From Fomitopsis serialis (taxonomy: Eukaryota; Basidiomycota; Agaricomycetes; Polyporales; Fomitopsidaceae): a DNA stretch of 64,000 nucleotides. The DNA lies in assembly GCF_022376445.1 (NCBI RefSeq), contig NW_025955005.1, forward strand, positions 226,019 to 290,018. Direction: 5' to 3'. Position numbers and translations under genes: made by a program. Shown piece after piece: positions 48,206 through 58,632 of this stretch. Position 1 is the stretch's first letter. Every line of letters begins with the position of its first letter. A model generated the notes under the pieces. The model was not told where the DNA came from. It saw nothing but the letters and a program-made list of their open reading frames with translations, and made no database searches.

Positions 48206-48648
48206 TATGTGTAACCTGCAAGGCGACGGAAAGCCGTTGATTCCCCTTCCAGCCTTGAACGACGAACCCTCGTCTCGGTACGAAGTTGGCAGCTCTCGCG
48301 CGGTGCTATTTGCTAACCCTGAGCCCCAACAGGCACGGCACTCATCGTTGCGGCGCTCGTCTCGTCCTACGTTTGGGTCCGCTTGGCAGCCTTTTCGTTC
48401 GTCGCAAGCGCAACGGTAGAGTCTGTCGAGAGGCGCATTCAGCGAGGCGGGAAGGTTATTGGAAAGGCGGTGCGAAGTGTCCGATCGGAAGGGGCGCCGC
48501 CTCATAAGGCGGCTGCGGGCGTCGCGGCGGAGCCCACCGCGGGCGAACTGATTGCTGTCGTTCGATGGAGCCCAGACCAAGCACAGCGTACACTGGGATC
48601 TCAATATTATACAACATTGACTAGTTGAACCACAGTATACGAAGACGA
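48206..48648. other. intergenic, no gene recognised
   Basis: 443 bp between the TIR element and the 3' end of the chromodomain gene; open frames show no family motif. Confidence 0.45.
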
Positions 48649-49253
48649 TCAGCATGGGCCCATGCTCTCCCAATACTCGTAATAGGCGGGCATGCCGGCG
48701 ACGTTGTCCCTAGGCTCCCAAGTCGTCTCATCCCAACCCGCCCACTTCACCTCATAAGTATAAATGAATTCAGAGCCCCGCCTGACCATCCGGTGGCCGA
48801 TTATGCGCTCAACGTCATAGAAGGACGATCGGCCGGCGTCCATCAGGGGACCCTGGTTCGGAACTGGCGGGCCATCGTCAAAATCGTCAGACTGACAAAG
48901 GTACGGACCTGCCAGAATCAGCACAGGCCAGGCTGAAGTGCTGAGGGTACTTACCGGCTTCAAGATTCTCATTGAAACAGAGCCCTTCGAAATACCCACC
49001 GCTGCGGAGCTTGCCCTGGATACGAGGCGGGTGAGAGGCGGTGATAAGTCGACTGCGCGCGACTTACCAGTACCTGCTTCGGCTTTCGAGGGCGAAGCGA
49101 TGCGCGCCGTTCAGAAGCGCGCTGAGCTGCGTCGGGATCAAATGCCAATCGCGGCCTTTGCGGCACCCGAAGCGGGTTTGCGAGCACCGAAGATCCAGTG
49201 CGAGCAGCCGCCGCTTGCCGGGCTCGCGGACTCAACAGAGCTCGATCGAGCAT
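48649..49253 (-). CDS. small chromodomain protein
   Basis: Chromodomains bind methylated histone tails. Exons are 49253-49068, 49015-48955 and 48908-48649, with good GTAAGT donors; all phases close to 168 aa. The N-terminal ~60 residues are basic (RASLRPRKPKQ). The middle reads GYFEGLCFNENLEAG and SDDFDDGPPVPNQGP. The chromodomain is FYDVERIIGHRMVRRG, YTYEVKWAGWDETTWEPRDN, followed by a helix (AYYEYWESM) and the stop. Tyr and Trp residues at the expected aromatic-cage positions are present. Solo chromodomain genes occur in basidiomycetes and chromodomains also end some retrotransposon integrases. No integrase sequence is attached here, so a free-standing protein is favoured. Confidence 0.78.
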
Positions 49254-49329
49254 CGCAGGTATCTGTATAGGTGCGTGCGCCGAAGGAAAAGGTGGCGATG
49301 CCGGACGGGAGGGAAGCCGGGAGGGAAGC

Positions 49330-49680
49330 GAGTCAAAGACCGGCGAGCGGGGAGGGGGAAGCGGGGCAAAGATCGGCGAGCGAGGAGGGGGAAGCGGAGC
49401 ATAAAGCGGCGAGCGAGGAGGGGGAAGCGGGGCAAAAAGAGGTGACTGAGGGGGGAGAGGTGACTGGGGGGGGGGAGCGGGGCAAAAAGCGGCGACTGAG
49501 GGGGGGGAAGCGGGGCAAAAAGCGGCGAGCGAGGAGGGGGAAGCGGAGCAAAAAGCGGCGAGCGAGGAGGGGGAAGCGGAGCAAAAAGCGGCGAGCGAGG
49601 AGGGGGAAGCGGGGCAAAAAGCGGCGACTGAGGGGGGAGCGGGGCAAAGATCGGCGAGCGGGGGTGCGGGTGCGGGGAAG
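49330..49680. repeat. 33-bp minisatellite
   Basis: A purine-rich unit (GCGAGCGAGGAGGGGGAAGC...) repeats with a 33 bp period, shown by the identical word starting at 49525, 49558 and 49591. Flanking copies are degenerate. Because 33 is a multiple of 3 and stops are absent, both strands stay open: the plus strand reads a basic repeat, and the minus strand (49232-50032) a proline-rich SPLFAPLPPPR repeat. I do not call either as a gene. Confidence 0.85.
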
Positions 49681-50428
49681 GCGGGGCAAAGACCGGCGAA
49701 GGAGGATAAGCCGGCCGGCCAGGAACACGCGCCGGTGAAGCCGGGAGAGCCCTAGAAACAGGTGGAGGAGGCCTTGCCGGGAGGGGGGAAAGAATGGGTG
49801 CGGGAGGCCCCAGGGGAGAGGCACCAGCAGGTGGTCGCAATAGAGGGGGGGGGCGGGAATGGCCATGCCAGCCGAGTGACGTGGGAAGGGGGGAGGTGCC
49901 AGAACTGGAGCGGGTGGACCGCGGAGAGGAGGAATGCCTGTGTCTTCGTTGCCGCCGAGATGCCTCGCCGGCCGTCGAGCTCCTCCAACCATCACCTCTA
50001 TGAGGGCAATTGTCACCGAGTGAGTGTCCCACCGAGCCGAGTTACTCACCGTAGCTGCCACGGCGCCTCTTGTGGGGAGTTCGATCAGGACCCATATTGC
50101 CTATGGGCTGCGCAAGACTGACGCCGGTTAGCGATGAGTCGCTCAATTATGGCATCCACGGAGCTTACACATACCTGTGGTATGGAATGGGCGAATGGCG
50201 ACCGCCGCGGGGCAAGCGGGAATTGGCGACGGTCAGAGTCGGAAGCCACACAGATTCGCGACGCGCGGGCGCTGATGCGGGTGAAACACGCGTGGGAAGC
50301 AATCACGTGAATTTGATGCGCTGTCAAACATGCCTGAAGATTCCGCGGCTTACATAGCCGTTGACTCAATTGCGCCCCTCCGCCTCTACACGCCACACAA
50401 CGCTCGACGGCGTCTCACAGTTGACGGC

Positions 50429-53400
50429 ATGTCGAAGCCCGCCATCTCGGAAGACACGGCTAAGGTCGTGAAGGACAGCACCGGCTTTCCGCCGATAACG
50501 GAGGAACAAGTACTCCTCCTTTCCGCCTACGTACATGCAGCGATTGAGGCACCGGAGGCAGAGCGTCCGGCCGCGCAGCAAGCGTTGTGCACTCTTATGG
50601 TGAATCCCACGAGACTCATCCTCGAGTAGGTTACTCATTCTTCGCAGAAGAAACATTGGTATGGCATCGTGCAGGCGGCTAATGCAGGCAGTTTGAAGAT
50701 GCCCCCTTTGTTGGCTTCCGCTCTGTACCTTTTACAATTGAGAACAGAATTTAATCTTGACAGCATTAGGGCGGATATTCTGCCCCCTCCGACGCAGATA
50801 CCTGAAAAGTATATTGTGGCTATGGACATTGAACGCTATGCGGCGCGTGCGCACGAATGGTGGAAGCCAAGTACGCCATCCCCTTAGCGTCTTGATTCAC
50901 TCGCTTACAAGCGCTTCAGAGACGGCCGTCGGACCCGTCTCAACCAGCGCGGAGGGAGAAAGGCCCACTGCGGGACCCTCGGATGGTAAGGATTTGGTAT
51001 TCATTACTCAGTCTTGCTAGAAACTTACAAGGGGCTGACTCCGCAGAGGTCGGCACCGCCACCAGTAAGAAGCGGACTCGGCCGATGGACTCAGCGCCGG
51101 TTGGCGAGGCGGCCGAGGGCGTGCAGGAGAAGAAGCGGAAGCGCATTAATGTTGTGAAGCCACCCGATGTCGTCAAGAGGGGGCAGGGGTTGGGGAAAGG
51201 CGGCAAGGCTGGGCTCAAGTCGAGGGCCCGCGTCGGCTCGGATGAAGAAGAGCCATTGGCAATGGCCGAGGGGATTCACGGCCGCCAGACAAATGCGGGG
51301 AAGGGGGCCGCGGATCGCAAGGAGGCCGGGCCCTCCACAGCGCTAATGGAGGTCGACCGAGAGGAAGAGGTGGCGCGCGCCGACGGCAACGGGGGTACGG
51401 CGCCTCCTGTAAAGGCGCCTGTGTCGGTGCAAGTCAACGCTTACGAACTGGCCGAATCAAAGGCGAGGGTTGGGGACTTGATTCATCCGGTGAGTTGCGC
51501 CGCTTTCGGTTCACCAGCGGACCCTGATGATTTAGCCCGTGGAATGCGACCGCTGCCTCCACTTGGGCAAAACGTGCCTCTACGTTGTTGGGGCGCACAA
51601 GAGGAAGCCGACCCACAAGGTCGTGATGGCTCGCTGCACGGGCTGTCAGACAGCTAAATCGGCCTGTTCGCTCGTCCCGCGCCACATGCACGACGGGCGT
51701 GTCTTCAAGAACAGCATCGCAGGGACGGCCGCCGCCGAATGGCGAATGTGGGTGGCCGACCGGAAGGCCCAGCGCCTACCATACCCGGACCTGCCGGTTT
51801 GGAATGGGATACAGGGGAAACCCGGTTCTTGGGTCGTCGACCTGGATACCTGGGACAATACGGATAAACGGGTCAGCGACAAGCTGATGGACTGGGTCGC
51901 CGTGCGTCGGTCCGCCTTAGCACGGGGCCAATTTATAGAGCCTCCCAAGCTGGACAGGAAAGGCGACACGGAGAGCGAGCCAGAGAGCGACGAGGAGGGT
52001 CACAAGGCCGAGCCAACTTCGAAGAAGCGGAGTGCCCGGAAGAAGGCGAAACTAGTCGGCCGAGGGATTTCGCCCGACAAGCCAATTGATCTCGACGAGG
52101 AGGCCGATGTGATCAATTTGATCGAAACGCCCGCGGACGAAACGGGTGGCGAAGGCGTCGTGCCTGTTCCCGAGGCGGTGAGTTTGCCCCAACATCTTTT
52201 TGAACCAGTCCTCATGCCTCTCCGTAGCCGAAGCGCACACCATCCCACGCCGCTGGGAAGAGACCGGCGTCTTCTCCGGAAGCAGCTCAGGCGCACCAAG
52301 AGGACGACGTCATCTCGATCCCAGATGGTGACGAGCAGACTGACGCGTTCGCCGGGCTGATTAGAATGTCGCCCGTGCCATCGTCTCCAAGCGCAGCCCA
52401 CGCGGGGCCCTCCCTGTCCGTGCCCCAGACGTCGGCCACGCCGTCGGTTCCCTCCCTGTCTGTGCCCCAGACATCGGCCACGCCGTCGGTTCCCGCACCA
52501 TTGAGTTTACAGGCAAGGCAGGAGGCGGAGGGTTACATCCAGTTCCTGGCGACGCAGGGTGTAGCTACGCCGCAGGCTCATTCAATCCTGCCGACGCGTG
52601 GGCGAGTATCATCCTCTTCCTCAAGTATGAGAGCGAGAGGCACGCAGTGCTGCAGGCGAGGGTCGAAGAGGTGGCCAATGGCCCAGCGCCGAGCACTGGT
52701 CCCACTGGTCTGAGGTGGACAAGATACGCGACGAGTTGGCTCTCACAACGGGGGATATGGGGCAGCAAGTCAACCAGCTTCGCGAGGAAGTCAACCAGCT
52801 TCACGCGGAGAAGGCGCAGCTGGAGGGCGTCATGCTGACATTTCAGCCGACATTGCGACGATGAGGAGTGGAGTCGAGCAGGCGTGCACACTGCGAAGCG
52901 ACATAGACCTTGTCAAGGAGGGACACTCCAGGCGATGGATTTGACTCTGGAACGCGTTCGAGAGATCGAAATCAAAATTCGCGACGACATTAATCGCGTG
53001 GTCAGAGTGCCCTCGGCTCCGCTGAGCCCTCTGACTCCAGTGCGCCTCCTAACATCACCACCGTCCCCCACCGCTTCCGAGGGCGCGGAATCCGTTATTT
53101 TCGCCCCTCTTCCAGACTCGATCCCCCGTCCAGCTGACGAGAACAAAGCCCACGACATCTCTCCCCTCCCGCACCGGCTCGCTACTTCCGCCGTTGCCAG
53201 AAGTTGACGAGCCAGTCGAAGACGCAGCCCCCACATATAAGAGGGCGCTGCCGGCAAGCCGGATCTCAGCAGGCGCAGCGCCTGGCTGGAATAGGCCCAC
53301 GGGCTGGCCATGAGATCCCCCGCCGCCGTCGCCTATTTGTCGGGTTCGGCGTCTCTCCCAGAGAGACCGCGCACACTTTCCCCCGTATCTCTGAGTGTTG

Positions 53401-53685
53401 AGCAACCCGACGTTGCAACGGCCGTACGCGCACGGCATCTACCTCCTCAGCAGCGCGGGCCACCGCTCAGGAAGAGCTCGACGCGTTGTGGAGGCGCGGA
53501 AAGCCGCGAGGTCATCCAATCGCCCCTTACTCGGTGGTCCGACGTATAACGCTCAGGGCTCAGGAAGGAAGCGCCCCCGAACCGGCGAGATCGACGAAGA
53601 GAGCGACCAGCTGGCCTCCGAGTCCGAGAGCAAGACGGCGCCCGATAATCAGGCTGGGGAGGAATTGATGGACCAGGGGGAATAA
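50429..53685 (+). pseudogene. zinc-knuckle / coiled-coil protein of transposon (gag-like) type, decayed
   Basis: The first part splices cleanly: MSKPAISEDTAKVVKDS, a 48 bp intron containing a stop, KKHWYGIVQAANAG, MDIERYAARAHEWW, then a basic region (KKRTRPMDSAP, KRKRINVVKPPDV). After an intron at about 51490-51535 comes a paired cysteine motif, ECDRCLHLGKTC and RCTGCQTAKSACS (CxxCx5C and CxxCx5C). WRMWVADRKAQ, an acidic/Ser region, and two direct repeats of SVPQTSATPSVP follow. Then frames change: FNPADAWASIILFL and the coiled coil QQVNQLREEVNQLHAEK are in other frames and cannot all be joined by introns. Such Cys-cluster plus coiled-coil proteins are repeated in agaricomycete genomes, usually near retroelements. 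A domesticated origin is not excluded. Start and end are approximate. Confidence 0.55.
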
Positions 53686-53764
53686 TGCCCAGCCTTTTCA
53701 GCAGCATCTATATCATGTATTTTTAACTTACGCTAGCACTGAGATTGCTTATCGCACGATCTGG

Positions 53765-54343
53765 ATGAACTCATGGTTATATATGTCAAGAACACGTACG
53801 CGCTGCCAAGAAGGCGCACTGGGATGCGTGGCTCGAAGAGGCCGACGCGAAGTCGATCTGGACCGTGGGGAAGTACATACGCTCAGGCTCGAACGATGGC
53901 AGCAAAAGCAGAGTGCCACCGCTGCACCGCCAGGGCAGTGCTCGACTGGAGCGCGAGAACGAGGCGAAAAGCCGCGTCCTCTACGAGACGTTCTTCCCAC
54001 AACCCCCACCAGACCTCGAGCTCCCAGACCCGGACGCTGAACACTACCCTCCCCCGGCCTTCAAATTCGCACATGTCTCGGACCATCAGATCCACGCTGC
54101 CTGCCACCGCCTCAAGGAGTTCAAGACACCCAACGAGGTTTACAAACGGTGCGCAGATCTATTAGTCCCCTTTCTCGGCTGCCTCTTTCGCGCTACGTTC
54201 GACCTGCACTACTAACCAGAGGAGTGGAAAATATCCACAACAGTCGTGCTACGCAAACCTGGGAAAAGCGACTACTCGGTTGCGAAATCCTACAGGCCTA
54301 TAGCTCTCATGAGCTGTATGGCCAAGATCCTGGCTTGAAGCGG
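53765..54343 (+). pseudogene. LINE-type (non-LTR) retrotransposon fragment, start of reverse transcriptase
   Basis: Readings HWDAWLEEADAKSIW and GKYIRSGSNDGSKSRVPPL are typical of the endonuclease-RT linker of fungal Tad-like LINEs. CHRLKEFKTPNEVYKRCADLL and the RT block EEWKISTTVVLRKPGKSDY, SYRPIALMSCMAKILA follow. A TAA interrupts the reading at about 54213 and a TGA ends it at 54343, where homology stops. The endonuclease, most RT fingers/palm (including the catalytic YxDD) and the 3' end are absent. It is a dead fragment. Confidence 0.75.
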
Positions 54344-54915
54344 CGCCGAGAACAGACACCACAACACTCCCATTCTCATCTCACCCCACTCGACTATACA
54401 CACCCCCGCCGGCGCCCATTGCGTAACTCGCGAATTGCCGCAAGACAGTGACGCCGGTGTCCAATATCGCCGACGCTGCCTACTGTTCCGTTTCGACCAC
54501 AGGTTCAGTGGGTGTGACATGTGACAGATGAACTAGGGGCCCGAATTCAGAACCCTCTGTGACCAGTGGCGGGTCGCCCCCACCATTTTAGGTCGGTACG
54601 TCCCGGAGTACCCATCTGTGACATGTGACAAGAGAACTAAATGTCTATTTCAGAAGGCTTGTGAGACGTGACTGAACCCTTGGTCGAAACGGGACAGTAT
54701 CCCGCGGTGGGTTCCAAGTGGGTTCGACAACCATCTAGGCATAGGCGCCGGCATGGGCCGCCCAGGCTGCCGCGCTTCGGCGCCGATCACGGGCGGAATC
54801 GTGCTGATCTGATCAGCGGCCACTACCCGGCGCTAAAGTTGGGCCGTTGGCGTTGTTCGACTTCTGTTTTCGATTCACTCCTACTTCCTCTTCCCTGACG
54901 CTGCCGCGGCCCAGA
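54344..54915. other. intergenic, no gene recognised
   Basis: This region contains the word GTGACATGTGACA twice (about 54515 and 54617) but no coding signal. Confidence 0.45.
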
Positions 54916-56271
54916 ATGAAGAACCTCACAGGTAAGTCTCCGTCTCGGTGAATGTCACGGGCTAACACCGCACGCCTTCAGCGTTCGAACTTGTACAGAC
55001 AGCGTCTGGCGTTCTTCACGCACAGACGATGTTGGCTATACGGAAAATCCATAAGGCGCGCAATGGCTACGGCCTTGAGATGCCGTCCGAAATCGAGAAC
55101 AACAAGCCAGATCGCTTGTCTGCATCTTTGACGGCTGAACTTGCCTTCGCTGCGAGGTTACTGGCGCATGCTATGTGCGACGGCTGTACGCGATCAACTG
55201 AACCTAGCTGTTTTGGAGATGCTCACGCAGTAGACGCAGATGTGTGCACCGAAATAGATGCTGTCAGGTATTGCGATCGGCTCAAGGCGGTTCACGACCA
55301 CCCAGAAGGAGACGACAAGATTTTGCTTCGATATGGAGGATCGAATGGCCGCAAGAATGAGGCAGCGAGCCTTCCTTGCACGTTTTCCGACAAATTCGGG
55401 AAAATCATCCTCTGGTACCTGCCCGGCATTCTGCTGCCTTCTCGCCAGGTCTGCGAAGTGACGCCCTCCTCTTTCCCACCACTGATATTCGATGCAGAGG
55501 AAAATCGTGGACGCATTAGACGGCGTGCCTCGTCAGCTCCAGGAGAACGAACAGAAATCCAGCGAGACGCCCCGCAGTTGGCCCACACAGGAAGGACTCT
55601 TCCGCCAGTCGCCCGAGGGATCCCGGGAACGCCCACTTTCGCGCCCGCCTGGTATTACTCGCCGAACCCGGTGCGCGTGTGCGCCGCCTCTCAGCGCTGG
55701 CTTGGCTACTGACTTTGGCGCAGATCGGTGACGTGCCCCCGAGACCATCGACCACTCTCACGGGAAGGAACTGGAACTCTGGCCAGCGATTTCTTGACAA
55801 CATGGCAGAGACTAATGCGCTCATCGCGGCGATCATCTCTGTCATTCACCCGGAACAGTACCAGCTCGGGATGGCCTGTCGTTCTCGCGCTGGGGAGGAG
55901 GAGGGCCTTCAAGAGGTCATCTCCCACTGGGCGTCGTGCTTCACCGGGTTGGCGGTTGTCCGCAATCGGGTATGTCCAGAGCACTTTGACAACGGCAGCC
56001 CTTACGGCTCTTACGACGTCGTGGCGACATTGGGCCGGTACAGTGGCGGCCGCTTCAACCTTCCGAATGGCCCTATTGACCTCGCACAGACCCCGGGACT
56101 ATCACCGCCTGTTCCACGCGCATGGTTCGGCGTGAGGTTGATGACGCCAAGGGCCGTCACCTCTATTGCTCATGGTTCGTGGAGGAAGATGTATTTTCGT
56201 GGGCTGAGATACCGCAGATCGATTGGTCCACCATAAGGGATGTTTTACACGGACTTCATATCGTCGACTAG
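54916..56271 (+). pseudogene. fungal TET/JBP-like 2-oxoglutarate dioxygenase, frameshifted
   Basis: Fungal TET/JBP proteins oxidise 5-methylcytosine or related bases and are expanded in agaricomycetes in association with transposons. The start MKNLT is followed by a short intron and AFELVQTASGVLH. Later come YGLEMPSEIENNK, FGKIILWYLPGILLPSRQ, then (in a different frame) WNSGQRFLDNMAETNALI, IHPEQYQLGM and SHWASCFTGLAVV. The first iron ligands are in CPEHFDNGSPYGSYDVVATLG (H-x-D). The following GRFNLPNGPIDLAQTPG is typical. Beyond it the frame shifts (RHLYCSWFVEEDVFSW), and the expected second iron-binding His is not preserved in one frame. At least two frame changes mean it is probably inactive. 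Confidence 0.65.
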
Positions 56272-56806
56272 CTGGCAACAGTCTCGTTTGTTTGTTTGAT
56301 TTGTTTCTTCCCTTCATTGTCGCTGAGGACGAAGCCCCATGTAACCATCCTTATCTTAAGAGAGGACGCGGTGTCTCCACTGCGTCGACATCTCGGCTTC
56401 GTGATTGCATGCATGGCCCCGAACTCCGCATCCACAGCAGCCCCACTGTGTACCGTCCGTACACGTGACTTCGCCACTTTGTCTAATATCCTACTCATTC
56501 TCCTCTTCCCTATGGTTCGTCACCTTGCTGTCCATATGCCCGCCTCTCCGCCCTTACCTATATGCCTCTTCGCCTTACATTTGACCTATAAGTATGCTCG
56601 CCCTTGTCTTGTACTTAACGGTAGACGAGGTCACACGTGACCTGAGCTGTAATAGCGTAGTCTGCTGATATTTCTCGTTTCTCGTTTCCGCGGCTACGAC
56701 CCCAAGCAGCAGTCTTTCAACCAGAAGCTCGGTTGGGACGCCGGACCGGTATACAAGCGCTCAGACTGACCGCACTACTGGACTCTCGTTGCTGCTGCCG
56801 ACACCC
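56272..56806. other. intergenic, no gene recognised
   Basis: About 535 bp with AT-richer stretches; no coding signal is seen. Confidence 0.45.
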
Positions 56807-57290
56807 TCAACATGTCCGGCGCCACTGACCCATACGAGCTCTATGAGCATATGCACCCGTCCGAGCTTGGCACCAGTATCGGTAGTGGCATGGGTGGCAG
56901 GGAAAGTTTGCGCAGGAGGCAGATAATGGGCGCGAACGCATTCCACGGCAGCATCGGAGATGGTGAGCTCGTGTTTGGTTAGGAAGCCGTGTAGATCTTT
57001 GTATCGTTCGTCGGAATTCGAGATCGTCTTGAAAAGAGCACGCGACTCTTGGTTCAGCTTGCAGATCATCTTGTGCAGTGGCCAGGCAGCCTTTTGGCAC
57101 TGCTTGTCCTGCAGAGTCCACGGGCAACGTATCAGCTATAAGCACGACAAGCACCACTAGAGGCATGTAGACATGAGACGAAACGCACACAATACTTCTC
57201 CATCTTACACGCAGCACATCTTCTCAACACCACACCCTCTCCGCGGGTTTCGAGCAATACATGCATCGCCGACTAAGAGGCGGGCTAGGG
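56807..57290 (-). pseudogene. MYND zinc-finger gene relic
   Basis: Homologous to the MYND gene at 43453-44310. The minus strand reads CMYCSKPA, then after a single-base loss RRCAACKMEKYC in another frame. A second exon follows with the finger remainder and NQESRALFKTISNSDERY, LHGFLTKHELTISDAAVECVRAHYLPPA. The N-terminal leader and the C-terminal domain (INLRPRPNA in the other copy) are missing. The frameshift inside the finger and truncation at both ends mark it as a relic. Confidence 0.75.
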
Positions 57291-58415
57291 CATCGGATCC
57301 GCGGTTTGAATATGGATGGTTCTGCGCGTGATGAGGTGCAGTTTGCTCAGCAGTCGTTCTGGACAGGATATCCATCGAAGTACACGCTCGGTCAATGCAA
57401 GTGTTGGATGTGCGTTACTTTGCGAGAGAGGTAGCGACGGATGAGTAGTAGGATGGTCTACCGTCAGATCTCAGATCTCAGATCTCATCCGTCCTCCTCG
57501 GGCGCTAACGATATGCACAGGCCTCGGTACTTACGCGATAGTACAACTTAGCAGTCGAAACCTCACGATGGCGCACAACAACCTCTCTAGCTGTTTGTTG
57601 CGCGTTCTTTCTCACATCTGCTGGCCCTTCTACGGTTTCTACGTATAACGCACTGGCACAACGTTTGCCGTTCAAGTTCAGCGTTCACTGAACCACGGCA
57701 CTGGCAGTACAGCGTCGAGTCTCCTACTGTCCCAGATCAAGGTGATTGTTGCGTCTGCCAGTGATTTTTTGAGAGTACCGACGTGCTCATGCAACTAGCA
57801 TGGCATTCAATAGAGCATATAGGAGGTAGCATCAAATGACCCGCAACTTGGTTAGATCATGAGTGACTGCCTCGGCCACGCCTCACCCTCGTTCCAGACT
57901 GACACTGTCCTGTATCGACTTGATGGGAGTGAGACGGCGGTTCTTCGATCCAAACAGGTGTCTACCGGCCGCGAGATGTGCGGTAAGTGCAGTGTTTGTT
58001 CAGCGGTAGTTGTACTCGACTTGACAAAATGTGGATCACTGCACATCGGCAGGTGCTGCGGAAAGGGCATCTGGCATTGATCTAAATCACATCAAGTCAT
58101 TTGGTAATGACCATCGTGCCTCAACGTGCCTTCCACCCTCAGATGCAGCCATATACGTCGTCTTCTTTGGGGCCTCAGGATTACATGGCACCAGAGTTCA
58201 GTCGCGTCTGACCCAGACGACTCGGTAGGACAATCCTCTCGCGAGACGCTGATTCTGAACGACACAGTATTACAACCGCCACATCGATCAAACATGTACT
58301 TTGATGACTACAACCGCAGTTAGCGTAGGATGCCGCATCTCAAGTTCCCATCAGGGCGGTGCATGATATCAGAATTCAGCCGCGCCCCCGAGCAGCCCCG
58401 AGCGTGTCCCCGCAG
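57291..58415. other. region left of the transposon, no gene recognised
   Basis: Contains a short CAGATCT triplication near 57470-57487. Open frames are short and unrecognised. Confidence 0.45.
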
Positions 58416-58424
58416 GATGGATCC
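58416..58424. repeat. 9-bp target site duplication, left copy
   Basis: GATGGATCC directly precedes the terminal inverted repeat starting TAGTCTCG. The identical word follows the other end at 63955-63963. Confidence 0.88.
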
Positions 58425-58558
58425 TAGTCTCGAACCCGCCTCTCACGGACACCCTAAAAGGGAACCCGTCCGTGAGAGTCTGGACGAGAACGAGCGCCCT
58501 AGGGGACCTTTGCGTCTCGCGACTCGCGGGGGCGCTTCACTCACTCGCGCGTCGCGTC
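58425..58558 (+). repeat. left terminal inverted repeat
   Basis: 134 bp matching the reverse complement of 63954-63819. It contains a nested perfect 11-bp palindrome pair, CTCTCACGGAC ... GTCCGTGAGAG, at 58440-58478. Confidence 0.9.
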
Positions 58559-58632
58559 TCTCGCCTTTGAGGCTCGCGCGAGCGTACAATCTCGACCTTG
58601 GCTACATATCTTCCACTAGACTGCAATAAATC

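Noticed and set aside
47807..48673. 288-codon minus-strand frame
   Set aside because: Runs across the boundary of the TIR element and into unrelated flank; no recognisable domain.
57470..57487. Triplicated CAGATCT run as a CRISPR-like or regulatory array
   Set aside because: Just three abutting short repeats without spacers; a simple tandem repeat.
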